Shown here in pieces: positions 1 to 7,538 of a DNA stretch of 22,876 bases. The number at the start of each line of letters is the position of its first letter. Positions within the stretch are counted from its first letter, which is position 1. Below the pieces are notes generated by a model, which worked only from the letters and a program-made list of their open reading frames with translations, was not told the DNA's origin and searched no databases. Source of the stretch: Sulfurovum sp. UBA1140 (GTDB lineage: Bacteria > Campylobacterota > Campylobacteria > Campylobacterales > Sulfurovaceae). The stretch covers positions 1 to 22,876 of the forward strand of contig DCAF01000046.1 of the NCBI GenBank assembly GCA_002311915.1, given 5' to 3'. The translations under genes and the position numbers were made by a program.

Positions 1-2
1 TG

Positions 3-158
3 GGGTGGAATTTTTTAGGGTTGATTGATGGCAAGTGCAATATTGAAACAATAACAGGAGAAGATGAAAATAAGACAAGGTTAATGATTTGGATATTAGT
101 TAGAGTAAAGAGTACAAAAATTAATTTAGAATGTTTGGTGCAGAGTTTTAATGACTAA
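3..158 (+). CDS. C-terminal part of an unknown ORF entering from the left edge
   Basis: One frame is open from the window edge to a TAA at 156-158, giving 51 residues. The peptide ends in ...ECLVQSFND and contains a mildly hydrophobic stretch around LMIWILVRV. I recognise no family. No start codon with a ribosome site is visible, so if it is real the 5' end lies outside the window. It stops 47 nt before the dioxygenase gene, and the promoter of that gene begins just after the stop, which fits a genuine gene end. A chance open frame of this size is also possible. Confidence 0.3.
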   Translation, partial: GWNFLGLIDGKCNIETITGEDENKTRLMIWILVRVKSTKINLECLVQSFND

Positions 159-198
159 AATAACTTGGCTATAATCTAACCTAATTTTATAAAAAAGG
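146..198 (+). promoter_or_regulatory. Promoter and Shine-Dalgarno of the PhyH-family gene
   Basis: A perfect TATAAT lies at 170-175 with a T-rich TTTTAA at 146-151, 18 nt upstream. Transcription would start near 182. An AAAAAAGG ribosome site (191-198) precedes the ATG at 206. The -35 match is poor, as is common for Campylobacterota sigma-70 promoters. Confidence 0.5.
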
Positions 199-205
199 TT
201 ATCTT

Positions 206-1000
206 ATGAGACTTACCCCCGAACAGTTAGAGGCGTTTAACCATAATGGTTTTTTAATTTTGCGAGATTTTGCTAATCAAGCCGATTGTGAAGCCATTTT
301 AGATGTAGCTAAGGCTCACTTAAAACATAAGATAGAACCCATTGAGACCGAGTTGGGGTATAACGAGAAGTCTAAAGATTATCGTGCAACAGTAGCAAAT
401 TATCACAGTATGTTGGATGAACAGGGTGCAACGGTACGTCGTTTGCGTCAGGTCTATTCGCGTGATATTCTCTTTAAAAATTGGATGGAAGATAAAAAAC
501 TTCGTCCTATTTTAGAGCAGGTATTAAAAGACCAAGTGGTGATTACTTTAGCACATCATAACTCTATTATGACCAAAATGCCTCATACCAGTACAGAGAC
601 TGCATGGCATCAAGATAGACGTTATTGGCATTTTTCAGATGACAACTTGGTGAGTGTCTGGTTAGCACTAGATGATGAGTATGCCAAAAATGGAGTGCTT
701 GAGTTTATTCCACAGAGTCATTTAATAGAATTTGAAGAGGGGCAGTTTGATGAAAAAGAGTATTTTGATACCCATTCTAAAAAAAATATGTCACTTATAG
801 AAACAAAGGTGTCAACAACCTTACAACGGGGTGATGTGGTGCTGTTTCATTGTAAACTGCTTCATCGAGCCAATGCAAATCAGACAGATAAAGCTAAAAT
901 ATCGTTTGTCTATACCGTAAAAGGGGCATCAACAAAGGTCACGAAGGAAACACGCTCATCCTCTTACCCTGAAATAATCCTTGATAGTCTTGACAAATAG
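206..1000 (+). CDS. Phytanoyl-CoA dioxygenase (PhyH) family protein
   Basis: A predicted cytoplasmic non-haem Fe(II)/2-oxoglutarate oxygenase of 264 aa, a normal length for bacterial PhyH proteins. Visible motifs are the HxD metal pair in AWHQD (H135, D137), the core strand VSVWLALDD (149-157) followed by NGVLEFIPQSH (162-172), and the distal GDVVLFH...LLHRANANQ segment, where H220 is the likely third iron ligand. The basic residue expected to bind 2-oxoglutarate about 10 residues later is Lys (KAKISFVY, K229 or K231), where PhyH proteins usually have Arg. The substrate is unknown; bacterial members hydroxylate varied small molecules or lipids. It has its own promoter and is followed by a separate promoter for trxA, so it appears monocistronic. 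Confidence 0.82.
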   Translation: MRLTPEQLEAFNHNGFLILRDFANQADCEAILDVAKAHLKHKIEPIETELGYNEKSKDYRATVANYHSMLDEQGATVRRLRQVYSRDILFKNWMEDKKLRPILEQVLKDQVVITLAHHNSIMTKMPHTSTETAWHQDRRYWHFSDDNLVSVWLALDDEYAKNGVLEFIPQSHLIEFEEGQFDEKEYFDTHSKKNMSLIETKVSTTLQRGDVVLFHCKLLHRANANQTDKAKISFVYTVKGASTKVTKETRSSSYPEIILDSLDK

Positions 1001-1047
1001 TAGAAGTTCCGTTATAAGTTCACTATATAAGACCAAAATTATCTAAT

Positions 1048-1107
1048 TTGGCTTTAAATAAGTTGATGTATAATTACGGCATTAACCAATATAACTAATT
1101 AAAGGAT
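1048..1107 (+). promoter_or_regulatory. trxA promoter and ribosome site
   Basis: TATAAT at 1069-1074 with TTGGCT at 1048-1053 (15-nt spacer, slightly short). The ribosome site AAAGGAT at 1101-1107 sits 7 nt before the ATG at 1115. This implies a 5' leader of about 35 nt. Confidence 0.55.
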
Positions 1108-1114
1108 ACATAAT

Positions 1115-1435
1115 ATGGCAACATATATTGATTTAACAAATGACAATTTTGAGGCAACCATCGCTGAAGGCGTAACAATGGTAGACTTTTGGGCTCCTTG
1201 GTGTGGACCTTGTAGAATGATTGCACCAGTAGTTGAAGAACTTGCAAATGATTTTGATGGTAAAGCAACTATTGCAAAATGTAATACAGATGAGCAACAA
1301 GAGATTGCTGTTAAATATGGTATCAAATCAATTCCAGCCATTCTTTTCTTTAAAGATGGTAACCTTGTAGACCAAATGGTGGGTGCAGCTTCTAAAGATG
1401 CATTTGCTGAAAAAATTAATGCTCAACTAGCATAA
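1115..1435 (+). CDS. trxA: Thioredoxin
   Basis: A full-length 106-aa thioredoxin, the cytoplasmic dithiol reductant that is recycled by thioredoxin reductase. The active site is the canonical WCGPC (W29-C33) in VDFWAPWCGPC. The buried Asp (D24) and the cis-proline loop KSIPA (P74) are present, so nothing needed for activity is missing. The start is fixed by the AAAGGAT ribosome site. The reductase gene trxB follows 120 nt downstream, with a GC-rich hairpin between them, so the two may be only partly co-transcribed. Confidence 0.97.
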   Translation: MATYIDLTNDNFEATIAEGVTMVDFWAPWCGPCRMIAPVVEELANDFDGKATIAKCNTDEQQEIAVKYGIKSIPAILFFKDGNLVDQMVGAASKDAFAEKINAQLA

Positions 1436-1455
1436 TTTTTACCTCTTAACTTCTT

Positions 1456-1473
1456 GTGGGCATTTTTGCCCAC
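1456..1473 (+). other. GC-rich hairpin between trxA and trxB
   Basis: A perfect 6-bp stem, GTGGGC and GCCCAC, encloses a six-base A/T loop 20 nt after the trxA stop. No U-tract follows on either strand, so it is not a canonical intrinsic terminator. It could stabilise the 3' end of trxA mRNA or attenuate read-through into trxB. Confidence 0.5.
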
Positions 1474-1555
1474 GCTACAAACTGTTCTACACAAAATCTT
1501 TATTAAAATAGTATTGATATTGTTTTGGTAAAAATTTAATCCAAGGAATTTATAG

Positions 1556-2497
1556 ATGTTAGATTGTGCAATTATCGGTGGAGGTCCAGCAGGATTAACC
1601 GCAGGACTCTATGCCACACGTGGTGGACTAAAAAATGTAACACTTTTTGAGATGGGAATGCCTGGTGGGCAGATTACTCAAAGTTCAGAAATAGAAAACT
1701 ATCCTGGTTTTTTTGAGCATGGGAAAACAGGTATGGATTTTATGGATACATGGCAAGAGCAGTGCTTTCATTTTGGTCTAAAACATGTAATGAAAAAAGT
1801 AGAACGGGTAGCAAAAACAGGGGAACACTTTACTGTAACTTTTGAAAATGGTACATCAGTTGAAGCGATGACGGTAATTGTCTGTACAGGTAGTACCCCT
1901 AAGCGAACAGGAATTAAAGGCGAAAATGAGTTGTGGGGAAAAGGGGTAAGTACCTGTGCCACGTGTGATGGTTTTTTCTATAAAGGCAAATCAGTTGCCG
2001 TTCTTGGTGGTGGAGATACTGCATTAGAAGAGGCACACTATCTCTCTAATATCTGTGCCGAAGTCAATTTAATTCATAGAAGAGATGAGTTTAGAGCCTC
2101 TCCTTCAACGGTTGAAAGAGTCCAAAGAACCAAAAATATCAACATTATTACCGATACCATTATCGAAGAGATAGAGGGGGACATGATGGGGGTAACGGGT
2201 GTTAAACTTAAAAATGTAAAAACCAATGAGGTCTCTAGCCTTGAAGTCCCTGGGGTTTTTATCTTTGCAGGACATAATGTCAACAACAGTGTACTGAAAG
2301 ATGAGTCAGGTGAATTTATCTGTAAGATGAACGACTGGGGTCAAGTGGTGGTTAATTTAAGTATGAAAACCTCGGTAGAGGGACTTTTTTCGGCAGGAGA
2401 TATGCGAATAGAAGCCCCAAAACAAGTGGTGGTGGCAGCAGGTGATGGTTCAACGGCTGCACTACAAGTGATTGCCTATATTCAAGAGCAATCGTGA
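1556..2497 (+). CDS. trxB: Thioredoxin-disulfide reductase (NADPH)
   Basis: A 313-aa low-molecular-weight thioredoxin reductase, which passes electrons from NADPH through FAD and a redox disulfide to thioredoxin. The FAD-binding GGGPAG is at residues 8-13, the redox pair CATC at 134-137 in STCATCDG, the NADPH Rossmann motif GGGDTA at 151-156, HRRDEFR at 174-180, and the C-terminal FAD motif FSAGD near residue 280. The AAGGAA ribosome site (1543-1548) is 7 nt before the ATG. It lies directly behind its substrate gene trxA and ahead of dapB. Confidence 0.96.
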   Translation: MLDCAIIGGGPAGLTAGLYATRGGLKNVTLFEMGMPGGQITQSSEIENYPGFFEHGKTGMDFMDTWQEQCFHFGLKHVMKKVERVAKTGEHFTVTFENGTSVEAMTVIVCTGSTPKRTGIKGENELWGKGVSTCATCDGFFYKGKSVAVLGGGDTALEEAHYLSNICAEVNLIHRRDEFRASPSTVERVQRTKNINIITDTIIEEIEGDMMGVTGVKLKNVKTNEVSSLEVPGVFIFAGHNVNNSVLKDESGEFICKMNDWGQVVVNLSMKTSVEGLFSAGDMRIEAPKQVVVAAGDGSTAALQVIAYIQEQS

Positions 2498-2522
2498 AAA
2501 GATAGAATTATAGAAAAGTGTG

Positions 2523-2553
2523 TATAATTCGCTTTAAATAAGAAGAGTGAGGA
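2523..2553 (+). promoter_or_regulatory. Candidate internal promoter and ribosome site for dapB-purF
   Basis: TATAAT at 2523-2528 in the 65-nt gap after trxB, followed by AGGA at 2550-2553, 9 nt before the dapB ATG. No convincing -35 box is visible. It would let dapB, purF and the radical SAM gene be transcribed independently of the thioredoxin genes. Confidence 0.45.
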
Positions 2554-2562
2554 TGTATTAAA

Positions 2563-3330
2563 ATGGCAAAAGTAGGAATTGTAGGAAGTACAGGTCGAAT
2601 GGGTGAACACCTTATTAATAATGTACTTGAGATGGATGGATTAGAGCTAAGTGTATTGCATGTTTTTGATGAGTTAAAAACAGCTGTTCCTGATACCGTA
2701 TTAATTACCAACAACATGCAGGTGGTGGTAGAGAATTGTGATGTGGTTATTGACTTCTCTGCTCCAACTGCGACCCAAGAGTTGTGTGAAGTGGCTCTTA
2801 AAAATCCTACTGCATTGGTAATTGCCACGACAGGATTTACGCCTCATCAACAGAATCTTCTTACAGAAGCCTCTAAAGAGATGCCTGTTCTTTACTCTTC
2901 AAATATGTCTGCAGGAATTGCTCTGCTTAAGCAGTTGGTTGAGCAGGTATCAGCAACCCTTAAAGATTTTGATATTGAAATTGTAGAACAACATCATCGA
3001 CATAAAGTTGATGCTCCTAGTGGTACAGCGTTAACCCTAGCTGAGTTTGCAGCCAAAGGGCGTGGGCTTGATTTAGATGCTGTACGTATCTCGGGTAGAG
3101 ATGGTCAGATAGGTGCTAGAAGCAAAGATGAGATTGCCGTAATGGCACTGCGTGGTGGCGATATTGTGGGGCGACATACCGTTGGCTTTTACAATGATGG
3201 GGAGTTCTTAGAGCTTAACCATACAGCAACCAGCCGAGAGACCTTCTCGAAGGGTGCAATTCGAGCTGCAAAATGGATTACCACACAAGAGAGTGGTTTT
3301 TACACGATCAACGACTGTTTAGGACTATAA
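2563..3330 (+). CDS. dapB: 4-hydroxy-tetrahydrodipicolinate reductase
   Basis: The DapB reductase step of the diaminopimelate/lysine pathway, supplying meso-DAP for peptidoglycan and lysine; 255 aa, a normal length. The N-terminal nucleotide-binding motif is VGIVGSTGRMG (4-14). The family signature is EIVEQHHRHKVDAPSGTA (139-156), with catalytic HH at 144-145, K148 and the substrate-binding DAPSGTA loop. The second domain continues to the C-terminus without a break. purF starts 1 nt after the TAA, so the two are almost certainly translated from one message. Confidence 0.96.
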   Translation: MAKVGIVGSTGRMGEHLINNVLEMDGLELSVLHVFDELKTAVPDTVLITNNMQVVVENCDVVIDFSAPTATQELCEVALKNPTALVIATTGFTPHQQNLLTEASKEMPVLYSSNMSAGIALLKQLVEQVSATLKDFDIEIVEQHHRHKVDAPSGTALTLAEFAAKGRGLDLDAVRISGRDGQIGARSKDEIAVMALRGGDIVGRHTVGFYNDGEFLELNHTATSRETFSKGAIRAAKWITTQESGFYTINDCLGL

Positions 3331-3331
3331 T

Positions 3332-4702
3332 ATGTGTGCAATTGTAGGCGTATTTGGAGCAGAAGATGCATCAAAGATAGCATATTATGCACTCTTTGCC
3401 ATGCAACATCGTGGTCAAGAGTCAACAGGCATCTCTTCAGCAAATGGTAAAAAAATTCACCTTATTAAAAAAAGAGGATTGGTCACCAATGTTTTTGATG
3501 AGAATACTTTTAATGTGCTTGAAGGGAGTTGTGCCATTGGACACAACCGATACTCAACGGCAGGAAAAGACTCGCTACTTGATGCGCAACCTGTATTTGC
3601 CAAATATAAGTTGGGTGAAATTTCGGTAGTACATAATGGTAACTTGGTAAATAAGTACGAGGTACGAAATGAGCTTATTGATAAAGGAGCAATTTTTCAA
3701 ACAGGCATGGATACTGAAAATATTATACACCTTATTGCAAAAAGTCAAAAAAATAAACTCAAAGCCCGTATTAAAGATATGTTGAGCAAAATTAAAGGTG
3801 CATATTGTTTGGCAATTCAGAGTCGTAGTAAGATGTTTGTGGTGCGTGACCGTTTTGGAATTCGACCATTAAGCCTTGGAAGACTCCCCAATGGTGGTTG
3901 GATGGTTAGCAGTGAAACATGTGCCTTTGATTTGGTGGGAGCCACCTTTATTCGTGATGTAAAACCAGGAGAGATGCTAATTTTTGAAGAGGGAAAAGAG
4001 CCTGTTTCTGAACAGATTTTTGAACCTGATTTTCACCCTTGTGCTTTTGAATATATCTATTTTGCACGACCTGATTCGATTATTGATGGTAAAACCGTTT
4101 ACAATATGCGTCTGAAAATGGGCAAACAACTGGCCAAAGAGACCCCTGCTGATATTGATTTGGTGTTGCCTGTTCCCGATTCGGGTGTGGCAGCAGCCAA
4201 AGGATATGCCGAAGGCTTGGGTGTACCTTTCGAGATGGGAATTGTACGAAACCACTATGTGGGAAGAACTTTTATTGAACCAACTCAAGAGATTAGAGAC
4301 CTAAAAGTAAAACTAAAGCTCTCTCCAATTAAAGACATGATTAAAGGAAAACGGGTCGCTATTGTTGATGATTCGTTGGTACGTGGGACAACCTCGAAAC
4401 AGATTGTACGAATGCTTAAAGATGCAGGGGCTAAAGAGGTACATATGCGTATCGCTTCGCCAGAAATTAAATACCCCTGTCGTTATGGAATTGACACAGC
4501 AACCACACAAGAGTTAATCTCTTCAATCAAAACACCTGAAGAGATTGCCAAACAGATGGATGCAGAGTCATTAGGATTCCTCTCGATAGAGGGGTTAAAA
4601 GCATCATTGGGTAACGATAGAGTCTACTCATTGGTTAGTTTTGATGGAAACTATTTTGCAGGTGGCAATGCCAAAAGTCCTACTTGTAGTGATTGTGATT
4701 AG
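3332..4702 (+). CDS. purF: Amidophosphoribosyltransferase, [4Fe-4S] type
   Basis: The first committed step of purine synthesis: PRPP plus glutamine gives 5-phosphoribosylamine. 456 aa. The Ntn glutaminase domain begins MCAIVG, so Cys2 becomes the N-terminal nucleophile with no propeptide beyond Met. The PRPP loop VAIVDDSLVRGTT lies at 342-354. Four cysteines, C237 (HPCAFE), C383 (YPCRYG), C452 and C455 (CSDC), match the positions that hold the oxygen-labile [4Fe-4S] cluster in the Bacillus subtilis-type enzyme (known for the family; cluster inferred here). The lack of a long propeptide is unlike B. subtilis PurF. The ribosome site (AGGA) is inside the end of dapB. Confidence 0.96.
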   Translation: MCAIVGVFGAEDASKIAYYALFAMQHRGQESTGISSANGKKIHLIKKRGLVTNVFDENTFNVLEGSCAIGHNRYSTAGKDSLLDAQPVFAKYKLGEISVVHNGNLVNKYEVRNELIDKGAIFQTGMDTENIIHLIAKSQKNKLKARIKDMLSKIKGAYCLAIQSRSKMFVVRDRFGIRPLSLGRLPNGGWMVSSETCAFDLVGATFIRDVKPGEMLIFEEGKEPVSEQIFEPDFHPCAFEYIYFARPDSIIDGKTVYNMRLKMGKQLAKETPADIDLVLPVPDSGVAAAKGYAEGLGVPFEMGIVRNHYVGRTFIEPTQEIRDLKVKLKLSPIKDMIKGKRVAIVDDSLVRGTTSKQIVRMLKDAGAKEVHMRIASPEIKYPCRYGIDTATTQELISSIKTPEEIAKQMDAESLGFLSIEGLKASLGNDRVYSLVSFDGNYFAGGNAKSPTCSDCD

Positions 4703-4717
4703 ATAAGGAATTTTTAG

Positions 4718-5674
4718 TTGAAACAGCTCTATACCTATGGTATTTATCTTAAGAAAAAATTTAAGACAAAAGTAAGTAAGCTCCCTATGGGGATTTCAGG
4801 GTTTACCTGCCCCAATATTGATGGTACGGTTGCTAAAGGTGGTTGTACCTTTTGTGAAAATGACTCGTTTAGCCCCAATTTGGCATCGAACGCAGGTAAA
4901 ACTTTTTTAAATTTAGAGAGTACCTCAAATCCTATTTTGGAGCAACAGCTACAAGATGTAGATAGACAATTAAAATCTTCACGAGCCTATATCTCTACCA
5001 ATTATGGTTCTAAAAAGTTTTTAGCCTATTTTCAAGCTTTTACCAATACTTATGCCCCATTTGAAACACTTAAAATGCTTTATGACAGAGCATTAAGTCA
5101 TGATGATGTGATTGGACTAAGTATTGGAACAAGAAGTGACAGCATTACCGAAGAGACTTTAGCCTACTTAGTAGAGTTAAGCAAAGATCATGAAGTTTGG
5201 TTGGAGTATGGAATTCAATCGGTTTATGATGAGACACTTGATAAAATCAACCGTGGTCACGATGCCAAAAATGTAAAAGAGGCAATTTTAAGAGCTAAGG
5301 AGTTGGGCTTAAATGTCTGTGGACACCTTATTTTTGGTCTACCTGGTGAGACACAAGAGATGATGTTAGAATCGGCAAAACAGAGCTACGAGTGGGGCAT
5401 TGATTCGGTCAAGTATCACCCTTTGTATGTCGTAAAAAATACACTTTTAGCCAATCAATATCGACAAGGAAAGTTTACTCCAATTAATAAAGAGGAGTAT
5501 ATTGATACCCTAATCAAAGCGATAAAAATGAAACCCGACCATATTTCAATTCAACGGGTCACCGCAGGAATAGACGATGATACCCTATTGGCTCCTGCAT
5601 GGTGTGGTTCTGGACGCAATCAGATGATGAATTATATCTCTAAAGCAATGGCAAAAGAGGGGTGGAGGTATTAA
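4718..5674 (+). CDS. Radical SAM protein, TIGR01212 (YhcC/YtqA) family
   Basis: A 318-aa cytoplasmic radical S-adenosylmethionine enzyme. The cluster-binding cysteines have the wide spacing typical of this family, C31-x11-C43-x2-C46 in FTCPNIDGTVAKGGCTFC, instead of CX3CX2C. Further family features are GLSIGTRSD (around 132-140), WLEYGIQS (around 165) and HLIFGLPGE (around 207). The B. subtilis relative YtqA (MnmL) has been proposed to act in wobble-uridine tRNA modification; transferring that role here is inference. The start is TTG at 4718, supported by AAGGAA at 4705-4710 and by the usual N-terminus of the family (YTYGIYLKKKF). It is the last gene of the dapB-purF run, 15 nt after purF. 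Confidence 0.9.
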   Translation: MKQLYTYGIYLKKKFKTKVSKLPMGISGFTCPNIDGTVAKGGCTFCENDSFSPNLASNAGKTFLNLESTSNPILEQQLQDVDRQLKSSRAYISTNYGSKKFLAYFQAFTNTYAPFETLKMLYDRALSHDDVIGLSIGTRSDSITEETLAYLVELSKDHEVWLEYGIQSVYDETLDKINRGHDAKNVKEAILRAKELGLNVCGHLIFGLPGETQEMMLESAKQSYEWGIDSVKYHPLYVVKNTLLANQYRQGKFTPINKEEYIDTLIKAIKMKPDHISIQRVTAGIDDDTLLAPAWCGSGRNQMMNYISKAMAKEGWRY

Positions 5675-5710
5675 CCTCCTCTAACTATTAATAACTCTTT
5701 TTTTATTAAT
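5664..5710 (+). terminator. Terminator region after the purF/radical SAM operon
   Basis: GGAGGT (5664-5669) pairs with ACCTCC (5674-5679) around an ATTA loop that overlaps the radical SAM stop codon. A second, all-A/U stem follows, ATTAATAA (5687-5694) with TTATTAAT (5703-5710), containing a run of T's. Together they are a plausible rho-independent end for the plus-strand operon. The next 220 nt hold no supportable gene. Confidence 0.5.
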
Positions 5711-5933
5711 TTTATTACTTTTATATTCTAGGAAATATATATATAGCTCATTTCCTAAAAATATTAAATAGAAACTATTCCAAAAAACAATACACCAGCA
5801 AATAAAAAAGGTTTTTATAAATGAAAGATAAACAGATAAAATATATAAATTTAGATAATCTTTACGAAGATATTGTTTAAATAACTTGCATTCAACCAAG
5901 AAGTGCAGGATAGTGGTATTTATCAGTTTATAT

Positions 5934-5960
5934 AAAAAGAATTACCCCCCTAAAGGGGGA
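5934..5960 (-). terminator. Intrinsic terminator of the NlpC/P60 gene
   Basis: On the minus strand a perfect GC hairpin, CCCCC-TTTA-GGGGG (5946-5959), follows the stop at 5968 within 10 nt and is itself followed by TAATTCTTTTTATA. This is the clearest terminator in the window. Confidence 0.7.
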
Positions 5961-5967
5961 CAACCCT

Positions 5968-7296
5968 TTAAAAATTTATCACCCCTTTAATGGTATTAAG
6001 TAACATACTTTTCTTTTTTATATCGGCTCGTTCGGCACCTGGTTTTGTGGTGCTGATGATGGCTCTTCCCATGATGTGTTTTTTACCATTTTTTAATCTT
6101 ACGCCCCAGTAGTTGTGCAGGATAATGGGTTCATTGTCTTTTTCACCCAAGTAGAGCATGATATGCCCAGGGACAAAAAGTAGAGAGCGACATGATTTTG
6201 CATTTTCTAAGATGCTCTGCTGTTTCTCTTCGAGACTTAAACCCTTTACTGAAATATATTCACCACTTTTTGCCTGTTGTTGAGAGTTTCTAGGTAGGTA
6301 GATTCCAAATGGAGCAAAGAAGTCTCGGGTTAGGGTTGAGCAGTCTCGGGTTTTTAGTTTACCACCCCAGCCATATGGCTCACCCACCAACTGTTTTCCG
6401 ATATACGAGATATTAAACGCATTAAACTTTATTGGTTTTCTAGCGATAATATTGACTTCGTTAACTTTGGTTTTTTTAATAGTGGCATAACCCTCTTCAT
6501 CTTTTCCTGCAAAAATATACTCGTTTGTTAGGCTATCTTGAGGGAAAATAGTTCCCATTTTTACCAATGTAATCATCTTTTCATCTTCAATAAGATTTAG
6601 ATTGTCGGTGGTGGTAATATAGTAGTGGTTGTTTTCAAATACTTCTTGAAAGCTAGGAGTCACAAATGCCATGCTCTCTACCTCCATCCATCCAAAGGCA
6701 AAAGCTGTTTTAACATAAATCCAACGCCCATCAAGTGAGTAATGAGAGGCAAATAGAGGAGTGTTCATATATACCGAACTGTTTTGATTGTAATCAAAGG
6801 GAAACCCCTCTCCTGTACGGGTGGTGTTGTAGTAGAACTCTTTATTGGTAGGGTAGAGCTTTAGGTTGGTGTGTTTAATGGTAATAGCATGTTGGGCTAA
6901 AGCGTTGTAGTTGTCAAAATTTGAATTTTTAATTTGCGTCTGAAACCAAGATTTTGGTATTCTCTCTCCAAATCGTCGATACATTTTCCGTTTGGCAAAC
7001 ATAAATTGCCATATTTTTTCACCTTCTAAGAGGTTCATATCGCTAATATGCCATGGTTCAAAAAACTTTTCATTGTAGACATCATCATAATCAAGCTGTT
7101 CCATAGCACTCATTGGCTCGGCCTGTTGGCTAAACGCTGTGGGGTCTTGATCTATAAATAGTGTGTCGTTAATTTGATTAGAAGGCATGTTGTCAATGTC
7201 ACTTCTTGTACGCTCTCCTATCGAAAGTAGGGTTACTGCAAAGAGTGAGGTTGAGAGTGTGGTAAACAGTCCAAGTGTAAAAATAAATTTTTTCAT
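5968..7296 (-). CDS. Exported SH3-domain NlpC/P60 peptidoglycan endopeptidase
   Basis: A 442-aa cell-wall hydrolase. Residues 1-20 are a Sec signal peptide (lysines, hydrophobic run, cleavage after LFA), so it acts in the periplasm. The N-terminal half (about 75-290) corresponds to the conserved N-terminal plus SH3-like regions of the multi-domain NlpC/P60 group found in Gram-negatives, for example LKLYPT and RWIYVKTAFAFGWME. The C-terminal third is the NlpC/P60 cysteine peptidase: C319 in TRDCSTLTRDFF, H378 in VPGHIMLYLG and H394 in ILHNYWG form the catalytic set. The expected reaction is cleavage within peptidoglycan stem peptides; the exact bond is not readable here. AAGGAA (7303-7308) sets the ATG. 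It is monocistronic and diverges from the lipase-like gene. Confidence 0.9.
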   Translation of the reverse strand: MKKFIFTLGLFTTLSTSLFAVTLLSIGERTRSDIDNMPSNQINDTLFIDQDPTAFSQQAEPMSAMEQLDYDDVYNEKFFEPWHISDMNLLEGEKIWQFMFAKRKMYRRFGERIPKSWFQTQIKNSNFDNYNALAQHAITIKHTNLKLYPTNKEFYYNTTRTGEGFPFDYNQNSSVYMNTPLFASHYSLDGRWIYVKTAFAFGWMEVESMAFVTPSFQEVFENNHYYITTTDNLNLIEDEKMITLVKMGTIFPQDSLTNEYIFAGKDEEGYATIKKTKVNEVNIIARKPIKFNAFNISYIGKQLVGEPYGWGGKLKTRDCSTLTRDFFAPFGIYLPRNSQQQAKSGEYISVKGLSLEEKQQSILENAKSCRSLLFVPGHIMLYLGEKDNEPIILHNYWGVRLKNGKKHIMGRAIISTTKPGAERADIKKKSMLLNTIKGVINF

Positions 7297-7321
7297 AATT
7301 GTTTCCTTTTTTTAAATTTAA

Positions 7322-7344
7322 AATATAGTCTTTTCTATATTATA
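7322..7344 (-). promoter_or_regulatory. Promoter of the NlpC/P60 gene with an overlapping inverted repeat
   Basis: Minus-strand TATAAT at 7344-7339 lies 42 nt upstream of the ATG. A 7-bp inverted repeat, AATATAG (7322-7328) and CTATATT (7335-7341), covers the -10 box and likely start site, the position expected of an operator. In such AT-rich DNA the repeat could also be chance. Confidence 0.35.
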
Positions 7345-7510
7345 GTTCAAATATAACTTATATGATAGGTTAAAGTAATATTTTATAGCGATTTAAAGCA
7401 AAAGTGAGAATCGATTACACAATTACTAAACAGGCTTCAACACTCTATATTTAGGGATGTGATGTTTATTATTAATCTATTTTATTTGTTCTAAATTTCT
7501 ATTATGATTA

Positions 7511-7532
7511 TGCTACAATAGGCTAAAAAGGA
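7511..7532 (+). promoter_or_regulatory. Extended -10 promoter and ribosome site of the lipase-like gene
   Basis: TGC-TACAAT at 7511-7519 is an extended -10 element (TGn plus hexamer), which needs no -35 box. The AAGGA ribosome site at 7528-7532 follows, 6 nt before the ATG at 7539. The predicted transcript start (about 7526) makes a very short leader that begins at the ribosome site. Confidence 0.45.
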
Positions 7533-7538
7533 ACAACA

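Noticed and set aside
1456..1473. Rho-independent terminator after trxA
   Set aside because: The hairpin is good but no U-tract follows on either strand; reported only as a hairpin.
5681..5899. A 72-aa minus-strand open frame rich in Phe, Tyr, Ile and Leu
   Set aside because: The region is extremely A/T-rich, which produces such frames by chance. It overlaps the plus-strand terminator and has no convincing ribosome site or recognisable motif.
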